DNA of 64,000 nt, from the NCBI GenBank assembly GCA_910586585.1, contig CAJUKA010000001.1, forward strand, positions 1 to 64,000. Direction: 5' to 3'. The position numbers and the translations under genes are program-made. The stretch's first letter is position 1. Every line of letters begins with the position of its first letter. Source of the stretch: an uncultured Lachnospiraceae bacterium (GTDB taxonomy: Bacteria; Bacillota; Clostridia; Lachnospirales; Lachnospiraceae). This document shows positions 15,542 to 26,502 of the stretch, piece by piece. The notes under the pieces are model-generated. The model was not told where the DNA came from. It made no database searches and saw nothing but the letters and a program-made list of their open reading frames with translations.

Positions 15542-17533
15542 ATGTTGTTCAAACTTCACAGTGAATACCAGCCCACCGGCGACCAGCCAGAGGCGATTGC
15601 CGAGCTTGTGAAAGGCTTCCAGGAAGGCAACCAATTCCAGACTTTGCTAGGTGTTACGGGATCTGGCAAAACTTTTACAATGGCAAATATTATACAGGCA
15701 TTACAAAAGCCCACTTTAGTAATAGCGCACAATAAAACGCTCGCTGGACAGTTGTATGGTGAGTTCAAAGAATTTTTCCCGGAGAATGCGGTAGAATATT
15801 TTGTGTCCTATTATGATTATTATCAGCCAGAAGCATATGTGCCATCATCAGATACTTATATTGCAAAGGATTCTGCGGTAAATGATGAAATTGATAAACT
15901 TAGGCTTTCTGCTACAGCGTCGCTTACGGAACGAAAAGATGTTGTGGTGGTAGCGAGTGTCTCGTGTATTTATGGTTTGGGGAGTCCGGATGAGTACCAG
16001 GGAATGATGCTTTCTTTGCGGCCAGGAATGCAAAAAGATCGAGATGAGGTAATTCATGCCTTGATAGAGATGCAGTATGACCGCAATGATATGGAGCTTG
16101 ACAGAGGTCGTTTCAGAGTGCATGGAGATGTAGTTGACATTCATCCAGCCCAAGGTGGAGATGCGTTGGTGCGCGTTGAATTTTTTGGAGATGAAATTGA
16201 CAGAATTTCAGAAATAGATCCTGTTACACAGAGAACAAATGTGTTGTTGGAACATGTGACCATATTTCCGGCCTCGCACTATGTTGTGGCGCCTGAACGC
16301 ATTGCAAAAGCGTGTGGTGAGATTGAGGAGGAAATGAAAGAGCGTGTACGTTATTTTAAGAGTGAGGACAAGCTTTTAGAAGCACAGCGTATTGCGGAAC
16401 GGACCAATTTTGATATTGAGATGCTTAGGGAAACTGGATTTTGTTCTGGAATAGAGAATTACTCCCGCCATTTGAATGGCACCAAGGAAGGAGAACCGCC
16501 ATACTGTCTTTTGGACTTTTTTGATGAAGATTTTTTGATTATTGTAGACGAGTCCCATATGACAATTCCCCAGATTAGAGGAATGTATGCGGGGGACCGC
16601 TCGCGCAAAAATACATTGGTGGAATATGGTTTCCGGCTTCCGTCAGCACTTGATAATCGCCCTCTTAGATTTGAAGAGTTTGAACAAAAAATAGATCAGA
16701 TGCTGTTTGTGTCTGCTACGCCAAATGTCTACGAGGAACAGCATGAGCTGTTGCGTGTGGAACAGATTATCAGACCTACTGGGTTGCTTGATCCAGTGAT
16801 AGAAATACATCCTGTAGAGGGACAGATTGATGATTTGATTGCAAGAATCAATGCAGAAACAGAAAAACATAATAAAGTGCTGGTGACGACATTGACAAAG
16901 CGTATGGCTGAAGATTTGACAAAATATATGGCTGAGGTGGGCGTGCGCGTAAAATATCTGCACTCTGATATTGATACGCTAGAACGTGCACAGATTATTC
17001 GTGATATGCGTCTTGATGTGTTTGATGTGCTTGTAGGCATCAATCTTTTGAGAGAAGGACTTGATATTCCAGAAATATCACTAGTGGCGGTACTAGATGC
17101 GGATAAGGAAGGCTTTTTGCGTTCTGCAACCTCCCTGATACAGACGGTAGGGCGTGCTGCCAGAAATGCGGAAGGCCATGTTATTATGTATGCGGATCAT
17201 ATTACAGACTCCATGCGGATTACAATGGAAGAGACAGCAAGAAGGCGTGCTATTCAGCAGCAATACAATGAGGAGCATGGAATTACACCGCAGACAATCA
17301 AAAAGGCAGTGCGGGATTTGATTAGTATTTCAAAGGCTGTTGCCAAAGAAGAACAAAAGTTTGAAAAAGATCCAGAATCCATGAATGAGAAAGAACTGAA
17401 AAAACTGATTGATACCATTGAAAAAAATATGCGAAAGGCAGCAGCAGATTTGAATTTTGAAGCGGCAATGGAACTCAGAGACAAGATGATGACGCTCAAA
17501 AAACAACTTCAGGAATTGACAGACGGGCTATGA
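15542..17533 (+). CDS. uvrB: excinuclease ABC subunit B
   Basis: A 663-residue UvrB, the DNA-damage verification helicase of nucleotide excision repair that is loaded by UvrA and recruits UvrC. It begins [19 protein letters not shown] as family members do. Walker A is [10 protein letters not shown] near residue 40. The [10 protein letters not shown] beta-hairpin that pries open DNA follows near residue 90. Helicase motifs [27 protein letters not shown] and QTVGRAARN are present. A C-terminal UVR domain ([14 protein letters not shown]) contacts UvrC. GGAGGTGAT lies 12 bases before the ATG. uvrA follows 83 bases downstream, probably in the same transcript. I found no clear LexA box. Confidence 0.97.
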   Translation: MLFKLHSEYQPTGDQPEAIAELVKGFQEGNQFQTLLGVTGSGKTFTMANIIQALQKPTLVIAHNKTLAGQLYGEFKEFFPENAVEYFVSYYDYYQPEAYVPSSDTYIAKDSAVNDEIDKLRLSATASLTERKDVVVVASVSCIYGLGSPDEYQGMMLSLRPGMQKDRDEVIHALIEMQYDRNDMELDRGRFRVHGDVVDIHPAQGGDALVRVEFFGDEIDRISEIDPVTQRTNVLLEHVTIFPASHYVVAPERIAKACGEIEEEMKERVRYFKSEDKLLEAQRIAERTNFDIEMLRETGFCSGIENYSRHLNGTKEGEPPYCLLDFFDEDFLIIVDESHMTIPQIRGMYAGDRSRKNTLVEYGFRLPSALDNRPLRFEEFEQKIDQMLFVSATPNVYEEQHELLRVEQIIRPTGLLDPVIEIHPVEGQIDDLIARINAETEKHNKVLVTTLTKRMAEDLTKYMAEVGVRVKYLHSDIDTLERAQIIRDMRLDVFDVLVGINLLREGLDIPEISLVAVLDADKEGFLRSATSLIQTVGRAARNAEGHVIMYADHITDSMRITMEETARRRAIQQQYNEEHGITPQTIKKAVRDLISISKAVAKEEQKFEKDPESMNEKELKKLIDTIEKNMRKAAADLNFEAAMELRDKMMTLKKQLQELTDGL

Positions 17534-17616
17534 TGAACGTTGTTTGGCAGTTCGCTTAGAAACAGGCACAAAGAGTTTGTATAAGGACATTTTATATAGA
17601 AAGGTATGGTACAAAA

Positions 17617-20481
17617 ATGGACAGAGAACAACTGAAAATGCTTCCCAAGGGTGAGGTTATCAAGATTCGTGGAGCAAATGAGCATAACCTGAAAAATATC
17701 AATCTTGATATTCCCAGAAATAAGTTTGTTGTATTAACAGGTCTGTCGGGTTCTGGCAAATCATCACTTGCATTTGATACCATTTATGCAGAGGGACAGA
17801 GACGATATATGGAATCGCTCTCTTCATATGCGAGACAGTTTTTGGGGCAAATGGAGAAGCCAAATGTAGAAAGTATTGAAGGGTTGTCCCCTGCCATTTC
17901 CATTGATCAGAAGTCAACCAATAGAAATCCACGTTCAACGGTGGGAACAGTGACCGAGGTTTATGATTATTTCAGACTTTTGTATGCACGGATTGGAATA
18001 CCGCATTGTCCCAAGTGCGGCAGAGAGATTAAACGCCAGACCATAGACCAGATGGTAGATCAGATTATGGACCTTGCCCCAGGCACCAAGATTCAGCTTC
18101 TTGCTCCGGTGGTGCGCGGAAGAAAAGGAGAGCATGCAAAAGTACTTGAACGTGCCAAAAAAAGTGGTTATGTGCGAGTTCGTGTTGATGGCAATCTCTA
18201 TGATTTGTCAGAGGAAATCAAACTTGAAAAAAATATCAAACATAATATTGAAATTATTGTAGATAGAATTGTGATAAAAGAGGGAGTAGAACGCAGACTC
18301 ACTGATTCCATTGAAAATGTTATGGTGCTTTCAGAGGGGCTTTTGATGGTCGATGTATTTGATGGTGAAATGCTGAACTTTTCAGACAGTTTTGCCTGTC
18401 CAGACTGCAATATCAGTATTGATGAAGTGGAACCCAGAAGCTTTTCTTTTAACAATCCATTTGGCGCCTGTCCAGAGTGCTTTGGGCTTGGATACAAGAT
18501 GGAATTTGACTTGGATTTGATGATACCAGACAAAAGTATAAGCATCAATCAAGGCGCGATTACCGTAATGGGGTGGCAATCCTGTGCAGATTCGGGAAGT
18601 TTTACCAATGCGATATTACAGGCATTGTGTGAAGTATATCAGTTTTCACTTGATACGCCATTTGAAGATCTGTCTGAAACCGCCAGGGATGTGCTGCTTA
18701 ACGGCACCAATGGAAAAGAAATTGCAGTGCACTATAAAGGCCAGCGCGGAGAGGGCACATACGCGGTAGCGTTTGAAGGTCTTATCAAAAATGTAGAGCG
18801 CAGATATAGAGAGACATCATCGGAAACGATAAAACAGGAATATGAAACATTTATGCGCATCACGCCATGTAAGGAGTGCGGCGGAAGGCGGCTTAAAAAA
18901 ACCTCGCTTGCAGTAACAGTGTGCGATAAAAATATATATGAAATTACTTCTATGTCCATTGCAAATCTCTACTGTTTTTTGGATACGATGGAGCTGACAA
19001 AACAACAGCAAGTAATCGGAAAACGAATTTTAAAGGAGATAAAGGCACGAGTGGGATTTTTGTCAAGTGTTGGACTTGAATATCTGTGTCTTTCAAGAGG
19101 AACTGCATCATTGTCCGGCGGAGAAGCGCAGCGAATCCGGCTGGCGACGCAGATTGGTTCTGGGTTGGTGGGAGTATGCTATATCCTCGACGAACCAAGT
19201 ATTGGACTGCACCAGCGGGATAATGACAAGCTGTTAGCTGCACTCAGAAATTTGCAGGAGCTTGGCAATACGCTTTTGGTAGTAGAACACGATGAAGACA
19301 CCATGTTTGCAGCAGATCATGTGATTGATATTGGCCCTGGAGCGGGAGAGCATGGAGGAGAAGTGATTGCACAGGGAACCGCACAGGAGATTATGCAGGT
19401 ACCAGAATCTATCACAGGACAGTATTTGAGTGGAAAACTGCGGATTCCAGTGCCGGAAAGCAGAAGAAAACCTGTTGGCTGGCTGACTGTAAAAGGAGCC
19501 TGTGAAAACAATCTCAAAAATATTGATGCAAAATTTCCGCTTGGTGTATTTACCTGTGTAACAGGCGTTTCCGGTTCGGGAAAATCTTCCCTTGTAAATG
19601 AAATTTTGTATAAATATCTGGCAAAGAAGCTAAACCGTGCACGGACGATACCAGGGAAGTTTAAAAAGATAGAAGGAGCAGAACAGCTTGATAAAATTAT
19701 TGCGATTGATCAGTCACCGATTGGGAGAACACCCCGATCCAATCCCGCGACATATACAGGAGTATTTGACCAGATTAGAGATCTGTTTGCTTCGACTGTT
19801 GATGCAAAGGCCAAAGGATACAGCAAAGGGCGCTTTAGTTTTAATGTAAAAGGCGGACGATGTGAAGCGTGCGGCGGGGATGGAATCATCAAGATAGAGA
19901 TGCACTTTTTGCCGGATGTATATGTGCCATGTGAAGTCTGTCAGGGAAAACGCTACAACAGAGAGACACTAGATGTTAAATACAAAGGAAAAAGTATTTA
20001 CGATGTCCTGGACATGACTGTTGAGGAGGCAGTGACATTTTTTGATCCTGTTCCTTCTATTAAAAGAAAGATAGAAACGCTGCATGATGTGGGGCTTTCT
20101 TATATTAAGTTGGGACAGCCGTCCACAACACTATCGGGAGGCGAGGCACAGCGTATCAAGTTGGCATCGGAGTTAAGCCGAAGGAGTACAGGAAAGACAA
20201 TTTATATTTTGGATGAACCGACAACAGGGCTGCATTTTGCAGATGTTCATAAGCTCGTTGAGATTTTGCAGCGTCTGGCAGAAGGAGGAAACACGGTTAT
20301 TGTGATTGAGCATAACCTTGATGTGATAAAGACAGCGGATTATATCATAGATATCGGACCAGAAGGCGGCGAAGGAGGCGGGACTATCATTGCAGAGGGA
20401 ACGCCAGAGCAGGTTGCTGGATGCGCAGAATCTTATACAGGTATTTATATAAAAAGAATGATTGATAAGGCAAAAAAATAG
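17617..20481 (+). CDS. uvrA: excinuclease ABC subunit A
   Basis: A 954-residue DNA-damage sensor ATPase. It holds two ABC cassettes with Walker A motifs [12 protein letters not shown] near residue 41 and [13 protein letters not shown] near residue 650, two LSGGEAQRI signatures, and ILDEPS/ILDEPT Walker B segments. Cys pairs CPDC/CPEC and CEAC/CEVC form its zinc modules. The insertion, UvrB-binding and signature regions appear complete. The ATG at 17617 follows AGAAAGGTATGG. It is the partner of uvrB immediately upstream. No terminator with a clean T-run was seen just after it; the next 350 bases are A/T rich. Confidence 0.97.
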   Translation: MDREQLKMLPKGEVIKIRGANEHNLKNINLDIPRNKFVVLTGLSGSGKSSLAFDTIYAEGQRRYMESLSSYARQFLGQMEKPNVESIEGLSPAISIDQKSTNRNPRSTVGTVTEVYDYFRLLYARIGIPHCPKCGREIKRQTIDQMVDQIMDLAPGTKIQLLAPVVRGRKGEHAKVLERAKKSGYVRVRVDGNLYDLSEEIKLEKNIKHNIEIIVDRIVIKEGVERRLTDSIENVMVLSEGLLMVDVFDGEMLNFSDSFACPDCNISIDEVEPRSFSFNNPFGACPECFGLGYKMEFDLDLMIPDKSISINQGAITVMGWQSCADSGSFTNAILQALCEVYQFSLDTPFEDLSETARDVLLNGTNGKEIAVHYKGQRGEGTYAVAFEGLIKNVERRYRETSSETIKQEYETFMRITPCKECGGRRLKKTSLAVTVCDKNIYEITSMSIANLYCFLDTMELTKQQQVIGKRILKEIKARVGFLSSVGLEYLCLSRGTASLSGGEAQRIRLATQIGSGLVGVCYILDEPSIGLHQRDNDKLLAALRNLQELGNTLLVVEHDEDTMFAADHVIDIGPGAGEHGGEVIAQGTAQEIMQVPESITGQYLSGKLRIPVPESRRKPVGWLTVKGACENNLKNIDAKFPLGVFTCVTGVSGSGKSSLVNEILYKYLAKKLNRARTIPGKFKKIEGAEQLDKIIAIDQSPIGRTPRSNPATYTGVFDQIRDLFASTVDAKAKGYSKGRFSFNVKGGRCEACGGDGIIKIEMHFLPDVYVPCEVCQGKRYNRETLDVKYKGKSIYDVLDMTVEEAVTFFDPVPSIKRKIETLHDVGLSYIKLGQPSTTLSGGEAQRIKLASELSRRSTGKTIYILDEPTTGLHFADVHKLVEILQRLAEGGNTVIVIEHNLDVIKTADYIIDIGPEGGEGGGTIIAEGTPEQVAGCAESYTGIYIKRMIDKAKK

Positions 20482-20663
20482 GAGCTTTTTAGAAAAAATT
20501 ACTTGTTTACAAAACTATTTTCAGATAATATAATAAATTTACATAATATTTAGAAAAAATGCTAAAGTATTATGTAAGAGCAACCGATATAGTTATTGTA
20601 AACCATTCTGATGGCATTTTTGAGGTTTCAACAGAATTATTGTAAAAAAAGTATTAAACCCCT

Positions 20664-20691
20664 TTGAAAAATGGTTAAATTAGGTTATAAT
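20664..20691 (+). promoter_or_regulatory. sigma-A type promoter of the mbl-flagellar operon
   Basis: TTGAAA (20664-20669) and TATAAT (20686-20691) are spaced by 16 bases. This is the only strong promoter I see in the 351-base gap 20482-20832, which otherwise holds A/T-rich sequence without a gene. The transcript leader would be about 135 bases long. Confidence 0.65.
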
Positions 20692-20832
20692 GTCTTAGTT
20701 ATAGTATACTTTAATAGATATACATGTAATGGGAATACTAACATAAAAGTGCGATTCGGCTATAAAGCTAACGATAAATGACTTGATTTTACCAATTTGA
20801 ACAAATTTGAATTCAGAGAAAGGGGCACAGCA

Positions 20833-21828
20833 ATGCAATACACAGATATTGGAATTGACCTTGGAACCGCAAGTATTTTAGTATATATCAGAGGGAAAGG
20901 CGTTGTACTCAAAGAGCCTTCCGTTGTTGCTTTTGATAGAGACACTGATAAGATAAAAGCCATTGGAGAAGATGCGAGACTGATGCTTGGCAGAACGCCG
21001 GGCAACATTGTAGCAGTCAGGCCGCTTAGACAAGGCGTTATTTCTGATTATAAAGTCACAGAACAGATGATGAAGCATTTTATACAGAAAGCGCTCGGCA
21101 GAAAGACATTCCGGAAACCGATTATAGCGGTATGTGTACCTAGTGGTGTCACAGAAGTCGAGAAAAAGGCAGTTGAAGATGCTACGTATCAGGCAGGCGC
21201 AAGAGATGTAAAGATCATTGAAGAACCGATTGCAGCAGCGATTGGCGCTGGTATTGATATCTCAAAACCCTGCGGTAATATGATCGTGGATATCGGAGGC
21301 GGCACGTCCGATATTGCGGTAATATCACTTGGCGGTACAGTTGTAAGTGCATCGATTAAGGTTGCAGGCGATGACTTTGACGAAGCCATCGTTCGATATA
21401 TGAGAAAAAAACACAATCTTTTGATTGGTGAGAGAACAGCAGAAGACATCAAGATTAAAATTGGTTCGGCATTTAAGAGAGCAGAAGTTGATTATATGGA
21501 TGTAAGAGGACGAAATCTTGTCACTGGACTTCCAAAAACCATCAGAGTATCTTCTGAGGAGACAGAGGAAGCACTTCGGGAAACAACTTCGCAGATTATT
21601 GATACAATTCATAGCGTACTTGAGAAAACGCCGCCAGAACTTGCAGCAGATATTGCTGACAGAGGCATTGTTCTTACTGGAGGGGGCAGTCTGCTTCGCG
21701 GTTTGGAGGATTTGATAGAATCAAGAACGGGTATCAATACAATGACTGCGGAGGACCCTATGACGGCAGTTGCCGTAGGTACGGGCAAGTATGTAGAGTT
21801 CCTTGCAGGAGGAAGAGACGATCTGTAA
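20833..21828 (+). CDS. mbl: MreB-family actin homologue, Mbl-like
   Basis: A 331-residue bacterial actin that organises lateral cell-wall synthesis. It shows the phosphate-1 motif IGIDLGTASILVY, the connect region CVPSGVTEVEKKAVEDA, phosphate-2 IVDIGGGTSDIAVIS and the adenosine motif GIVLTGGGSLLRGLE. The start is ATG 20833, preceded by AAAGGGG, rather than the earlier ATG 20797. Position supports Mbl over MreB: no mreC/mreD follow, and two flagellar rod-like genes do, as in the B. subtilis mbl-flhO-flhP order. Expression probably comes from the promoter at 20664. Confidence 0.9.
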   Translation: MQYTDIGIDLGTASILVYIRGKGVVLKEPSVVAFDRDTDKIKAIGEDARLMLGRTPGNIVAVRPLRQGVISDYKVTEQMMKHFIQKALGRKTFRKPIIAVCVPSGVTEVEKKAVEDATYQAGARDVKIIEEPIAAAIGAGIDISKPCGNMIVDIGGGTSDIAVISLGGTVVSASIKVAGDDFDEAIVRYMRKKHNLLIGERTAEDIKIKIGSAFKRAEVDYMDVRGRNLVTGLPKTIRVSSEETEEALRETTSQIIDTIHSVLEKTPPELAADIADRGIVLTGGGSLLRGLEDLIESRTGINTMTAEDPMTAVAVGTGKYVEFLAGGRDDL

Positions 21829-21861
21829 TGCTGATTCAATCCATCAGATTAGGAGGAATAT

Positions 21862-22638
21862 ATGCTTAGAGGTCTATATACAGCTTATACTGGTATGTTA
21901 AATGAGCAGTACAGAATGGACATTATGTCAAATAACCTGGCCAATGCGGATACGACTGGATTTAAAAAGGAAGGTTCTACAAGTCAGGCATATGCGGACG
22001 TAATGGCGGTTAAGATTAAAGATGTATCAGAAAATCCCAACACACCCAAACGTCTTGGGAATATGAGCCTTGGCGTTAAAATCGGAGAGACATTTACAGA
22101 TTTTTCACAAGGCTCTCTCAGAGATACAGGAAACACCTATGATATTGCAATCGGTGGAGACGGGTTCTTCAACATTGAATTTACCAGCAAATCAGGAGTG
22201 ACCTCTACAAAATATACAAGAGACGGTGGATTTACTGTGACAAAGGATGGTTATCTGGTGACAAAGGATGGCGATTATGTCCTTGGCGAGAATGGAAGAA
22301 TCCAGCTATCAACAACGGCAGGCAGCACAGTGTTTGATGATTCTGGCAATATTTACCAGGATGACAGGCTGGTTGCAAGCCTTAAGCTTACAAAATTTGA
22401 GGATACCAATTATCTGACCCATTATGGTGAGACAATGTGGGATGTTAAAGAAGGCGCAGTATCAAGTGACGCAGATGATGCCAAGATATATCAAGGATAC
22501 CTTGAGATGTCCAATGCATCGGTTGTCAAAGAGATGGTGAATATGATTACAATTTCAAGACACTATGAATCAAATCAGAAAATGTTAACTACATTTGATG
22601 AAACACTTGAAAAATCAATGACACTGAGTAAGGTATAA
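21862..22638 (+). CDS. flhO: flagellar hook-basal body protein FlhO (FlgF/FlgG family)
   Basis: A 258-residue rod-type protein. It starts MLRGLYTAYTGMLNEQYRMD with the conserved N-terminal SNNLANADTTGFKKE, has a central D1 region (IAIGGDGFFNIE, YTRDGGFTVTKDGYLVT) and ends in the C-terminal helix YLEMSNASVVKEMVNMIT. Both termini form the coiled coil that packs in the rod, and export uses the flagellar type III system. AGGAGG lies before ATG 21862. It belongs to the mbl operon and is followed by its paralogue flhP. Confidence 0.92.
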   Translation: MLRGLYTAYTGMLNEQYRMDIMSNNLANADTTGFKKEGSTSQAYADVMAVKIKDVSENPNTPKRLGNMSLGVKIGETFTDFSQGSLRDTGNTYDIAIGGDGFFNIEFTSKSGVTSTKYTRDGGFTVTKDGYLVTKDGDYVLGENGRIQLSTTAGSTVFDDSGNIYQDDRLVASLKLTKFEDTNYLTHYGETMWDVKEGAVSSDADDAKIYQGYLEMSNASVVKEMVNMITISRHYESNQKMLTTFDETLEKSMTLSKV

Positions 22639-22690
22639 TCGTTTTAACAGATAGAGGACAGGGAGCTGTCTATCACGGGAGGGAAAGATA

Positions 22691-23509
22691 ATGGTACGAT
22701 CATTATGGACAGGCGCGACAGGAATGATTGCGCAGCAGTTAAATGTAGACAATATTGCGCATAATCTCTCAAATGTAAATACAACAGGTTACAAATCAGA
22801 GGTTATGGAGTTTAAATCACTTTTATATCAAACAATACAGACAAAATCTACAACCGCCAATATGGAACAGAAACCAATTGGCGCCGAAGTAGGTCTTGGC
22901 GTAAGAAATTCTTCTATTACATCAATATTTACACAGGGAAATTTGCTTGAAACACCAGGTGAAGCAAATTTTGCAATAGATGGAAGAGGCTTCTTTGGAA
23001 TCAGAGGAGCAGATGGAAATACATATTATACAAGAAATGGTAATTTTGTGTTTGCAATTGGTACAGAAGGTTTGATTCTGACAACTTCTGACGGACTTCC
23101 TGTGCTGGATACAGAAGGGGAGCCGATTGTTCTTGAAGATGATGATATTGTAAGCAGCAAAATTGTTGTCGGAAAAGATGGAACATTGTATTATCCTGAC
23201 GATGAAAATGTTCCGCAAAGCATGGATATTACTATCGGTCTATGGCAGTTTAATAATCCTGCAGGTCTGCATAAAGAAGGAGACAGCTTGTTTTCTGTCA
23301 CCGCAGCAAGCGGAGAAGCGATGAATGAAGCAGAAAACGAAAACGTGCCAAAGAGCAAATTGATTCAGGGATACTTGGAAGGTTCGAACGTGCAGATTGC
23401 TGATGAAATGGTAAATTTGATTGTTGCACAGAGAGCGTATGAAATGAATTCTAAGGTAATTACAACATCCGATGAAATGCTTCAGCAGGCGAATCAATTG
23501 AAACGTTAA
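22691..23509 (+). CDS. flhP: flagellar hook-basal body protein FlhP (FlgG family)
   Basis: A 272-residue rod protein related to the gene before it: MVRSLWTGATGMIAQQLNVD, HNLSNVNTTGYKSE, FAIDGRGFFGIRG, YYTRNGNFVF and the C-terminal YLEGSNVQIADEMVNLIVAQ. It probably forms the distal rod, through which the hook joins the basal body. GGAGGGAAAG lies before ATG 22691. The pair follows the B. subtilis order. The only difference from a full flagellar cluster is that hook, motor and flagellin genes are not in this window. Confidence 0.93.
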   Translation: MVRSLWTGATGMIAQQLNVDNIAHNLSNVNTTGYKSEVMEFKSLLYQTIQTKSTTANMEQKPIGAEVGLGVRNSSITSIFTQGNLLETPGEANFAIDGRGFFGIRGADGNTYYTRNGNFVFAIGTEGLILTTSDGLPVLDTEGEPIVLEDDDIVSSKIVVGKDGTLYYPDDENVPQSMDITIGLWQFNNPAGLHKEGDSLFSVTAASGEAMNEAENENVPKSKLIQGYLEGSNVQIADEMVNLIVAQRAYEMNSKVITTSDEMLQQANQLKR

Positions 23510-23538
23510 TGATATAAGTTATGATGTTTTGTGTCTTC

Positions 23539-23550
23539 GAGTGTACATAA
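23539..23550 (+). repeat. GTACAT motif, copy 1 (before flgJ-like gene)
   Basis: GAGTGTACATAA lies 19 bases before the FlgJ-like start. Close relatives occur at 27261, 33306 and 46490, each shortly before a ribosome site. Confidence 0.45.
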
Positions 23551-23569
23551 AAGCAGGAAGGATGAGGAT

Positions 23570-23956
23570 ATGGATATTGGTGGAATGGGTTCTGCATATG
23601 CGGATTATATGACAAAACAGGTATCTGGAAATAAAGCGTCAGCGCTCCAAAGCAAGCTTGAAAATAGTAATGCAACAGTAAATGAAGATGAATTGAAATC
23701 AGCTTGCAAAGAGTTTGAGTCCTATTTTGTGGAGCAGATGTTTAATGCAATGATAGAGACAACGAAGGTGTTCTCAGATGATGATGAGAATGGTTATTCT
23801 TCAAAAATGGTAGATTATTTTAAGGATTTTGCAGTTCAAGAATTATCCGGTAAAGTGACAGAGGGTGAAGGACTAGGATTGGCAAATGTTCTTTATGAAC
23901 AAATGAAGCGCAATTATGGCATAGGTGTGGTACAGCCCAAAGATATTTCGGAGTAA
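23570..23956 (+). CDS. FlgJ-like rod-binding protein
   Basis: A 128-residue protein with the rod-binding domain of FlgJ: KSACKEFESYFVEQMFNAMIETTKVF, MVDYFKDFAVQELSGKVTEG and GLANVLYEQMKRN. In proteobacteria this domain caps the growing rod and is fused to a muramidase; here the muramidase is absent, as in many Firmicutes. I start at ATG 23570, which has AGGAAGGATGAGG just upstream, rather than at the ATG 13 codons earlier. It ends the mbl-flagellar operon and a terminator follows. Confidence 0.82.
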   Translation: MDIGGMGSAYADYMTKQVSGNKASALQSKLENSNATVNEDELKSACKEFESYFVEQMFNAMIETTKVFSDDDENGYSSKMVDYFKDFAVQELSGKVTEGEGLGLANVLYEQMKRNYGIGVVQPKDISE

Positions 23957-24057
23957 ACTTGTATGATGCGGTACATGCATTTGTGCAGGCCGCATGGCCA
24001 TCTATACTGTGAAAGCCTAAGACTTGCAGAACAACAGTTTTGGAGGAATAGAAATGT

Positions 24058-24085
24058 AGCCGGCCTTAATACGGGTCGGCTTTTT
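24058..24085 (+). terminator. terminator of mbl-flagellar operon
   Basis: AGCCGGCC (24058-24065) pairs with GGGTCGGC (24073-24080) plus the next T, with small mismatches, followed by five T. Just upstream, ATGCGG...CCGCAT (near 23964-23996) forms another weak dyad. Confidence 0.75.
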
Positions 24086-24219
24086 GTGTTTACACAAAAT
24101 AATAGGTACAAATGTACTCTCGAAATCCTGCGAGGGCTTATTATGGCAGGAAATAGCCATAATTGTATGCGCAAAGTGACTTCGAGAATACTTTACAGCA
24201 GAAATGGGGGATTTCTATT

Positions 24220-26502
24220 TTGGATACACTGAAAGGGTTTGTGGAACATATCATATACAAAAATCCTCAAAATGGATATGGGGTAATCAACCTCAAAGTA
24301 GAGGAGCTAGAGATAACCTGTACGGGGATTTTTACGCATTTAGATGAGGGAGAATGTATAGAGGCAGAGGGAGCTTATGTAGAACATGCGGTGTATGGAA
24401 CGCAGTTTAAAGTGGAGCGTTTTAAAGTTGTTGCACCCGAAGACAAAGCAGCAATTGAGAGGTATTTGGGCTCTGGAGCAATAAAAGGCGTGGGTGCGGC
24501 ATTGGCTGCGCGAATTGTGAGGCATTTTGGCGACGATACCTTTCGAATTATTGAGGAAGAACCGCACAGGCTTGCAGAGATAAAGGGTATCAGTGAGAAA
24601 AAGGCAAGAGAGATTGCAGAGCAGGTAGAAGAAAAGAAGGGTGTTCGAGAGGCCATGATATTTCTTCAAAAATATGGCATTTCAAATACTTTGGCACTCA
24701 AAATATTTAAACAGTATGGTATGGGACTATATAAGGTGATGCAGGAGAATCCATACAAACTCGCAGAAGATGTGTCGGGTATTGGATTTCGTATTGCAGA
24801 TGAGATTGCTGCTAAGATTGGCATACATACAGATTCAGATTTTCGAATCAGATGCGGAATTTTATATACACTGATGCAGGCGGGAACAGATGGGAATGTA
24901 TTTTTGCCGGAGAATATTTTGCTGGAAAAGGCTGCTTCTGTTCTGGATCTGACCCAAGAGCAAATACAGCCGCAGATAGAAAATCTTGCAATTGAGAAAA
25001 AACTTGTAATTAAGGAAAAACCATTAGAAAATGGGCAGACAATGAAATGCATATACAGCATGAGTTTTTATTATGCAGAGCTAAACTGTGCAAGGATGCT
25101 GTATGAACTTCAGCAGGCTTTTGATGGAGCCGATCAATTGACGCAGACACAGATAGAGAATCTGGAAAAAAAGATAAAAAAAATGGAAGAAAGCAGTCAT
25201 ATGGAACTGGACACCCTTCAAAGACAGGCAGTGATGGAGGCAGTGCAAAATGGTATTTTTATTTTGTCAGGAGGGCCAGGAACTGGAAAAACAACGACAA
25301 TTAATATGATTATCCGCTATTTTGAACAAGAGGGAATGGATATTTTTCTGGCAGCGCCGACTGGGAGGGCAGCAAAGCGCATGACGGAGGCAACTGGCTT
25401 TGAGGCAAAAACAATACATAGATTGTTGGAGTTAAATGGTGCTGTATCAGAGAATGATAAGGCAGGAGGCGCAGTACATTTTGAAAAGAATGAGCTGAAT
25501 CCATTGGAGGCAGATGTGATTATTATTGATGAGATGTCTATGGTGGATATCCATTTGTTTCAGTCTTTGTTGAAAGCAGTTGCGCCAGGAACCCGACTGG
25601 TGATGGTAGGGGATAGAAACCAGCTTCCTTCTGTGGGTCCAGGACAGGTATTAAAAGATTTGATGGAGAGCGGACACATTACCTGCGTGGTGCTTTCAAA
25701 GATTTTCAGGCAGGCAGGAGAAAGTGATATTGTAGTAAATGCACATCGCATTAATGAGGGAAATGAAATAAAGCTTGACAATAAGAGCAAAGATTTTTTC
25801 TTTTTGGAGCGCGATAATGTCAATGTGATATACAAACATCTGGTATTGTTGATCACGCAGAAACTTCCGAAGTATGTACATGCAGGGACGTATGATATCC
25901 AAGTGCTCACGCCAATGAGAAAAGGCGCACTTGGCGTAGAAACGCTAAACAGTATATTGCAGCAATACTTAAATCCGCCGTCACCGGATAAAATAGAGTT
26001 GGAACACGGAGATTTTGTGTTCCGAACGGGTGACAAGGTGATGCAGATCAAAAATAATTATCAGCTTGAGTGGGAAGTTGTGAGCAAGTATGGTATTGCA
26101 GTGGAGAGCGGGCAAGGTGTATTCAATGGGGATGTTGGCTTGATAAAAGAAATTAACGAAACAGCTAAAACCGTTGTGGTGGAATATGATGACAAACGGT
26201 GTGTAACATATCCGGTCAGCGGTCTTGATGAGATTGAACTTGCGTATGCGATAACAATTCACAAATCGCAGGGTAGTGAATATCCCGCAGTTATTTTGCC
26301 GCTGCTTACAGGTCCCCGCATGCTGTTTAACAGAAATCTTTTGTATACAGGAGTTACAAGGGCAAAAAGCTGTGTTACAATACTGGGGAGCAGAGATATA
26401 GTGAATCAAATGATAGCAAATAAAAATGAACAGGAACGATATACAGGGTTGAGGGAACGAATATGCGAGATTATGGAGGTTATGAACAAGGACAGAGATT
26501 GA
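24220..26502 (+). CDS. recD2: SF1B DNA helicase RecD2
   Basis: About 760 residues; a 5'-3' DNA helicase of the RecD2 (RecD-like) group that works without RecB or RecC. The N-terminal part has an OB-like region and helix-hairpin-helix units (IKGVGAALAARIV, LAEIKGISEKKAREIA). Walker A GGPGTGKTTT lies near residue 350, with motifs IIDEMSMVD, GDRNQLPSVGPG and, at the end, AITIHKSQGSEYPAV. An ATG start is lacking: TTG 24220 has GGGGGA nine bases upstream, and TTG 24163 is an alternative without one. comFC starts before this gene ends, so they are co-transcribed. Confidence 0.9.
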   Translation: MDTLKGFVEHIIYKNPQNGYGVINLKVEELEITCTGIFTHLDEGECIEAEGAYVEHAVYGTQFKVERFKVVAPEDKAAIERYLGSGAIKGVGAALAARIVRHFGDDTFRIIEEEPHRLAEIKGISEKKAREIAEQVEEKKGVREAMIFLQKYGISNTLALKIFKQYGMGLYKVMQENPYKLAEDVSGIGFRIADEIAAKIGIHTDSDFRIRCGILYTLMQAGTDGNVFLPENILLEKAASVLDLTQEQIQPQIENLAIEKKLVIKEKPLENGQTMKCIYSMSFYYAELNCARMLYELQQAFDGADQLTQTQIENLEKKIKKMEESSHMELDTLQRQAVMEAVQNGIFILSGGPGTGKTTTINMIIRYFEQEGMDIFLAAPTGRAAKRMTEATGFEAKTIHRLLELNGAVSENDKAGGAVHFEKNELNPLEADVIIIDEMSMVDIHLFQSLLKAVAPGTRLVMVGDRNQLPSVGPGQVLKDLMESGHITCVVLSKIFRQAGESDIVVNAHRINEGNEIKLDNKSKDFFFLERDNVNVIYKHLVLLITQKLPKYVHAGTYDIQVLTPMRKGALGVETLNSILQQYLNPPSPDKIELEHGDFVFRTGDKVMQIKNNYQLEWEVVSKYGIAVESGQGVFNGDVGLIKEINETAKTVVVEYDDKRCVTYPVSGLDEIELAYAITIHKSQGSEYPAVILPLLTGPRMLFNRNLLYTGVTRAKSCVTILGSRDIVNQMIANKNEQERYTGLRERICEIMEVMNKDRD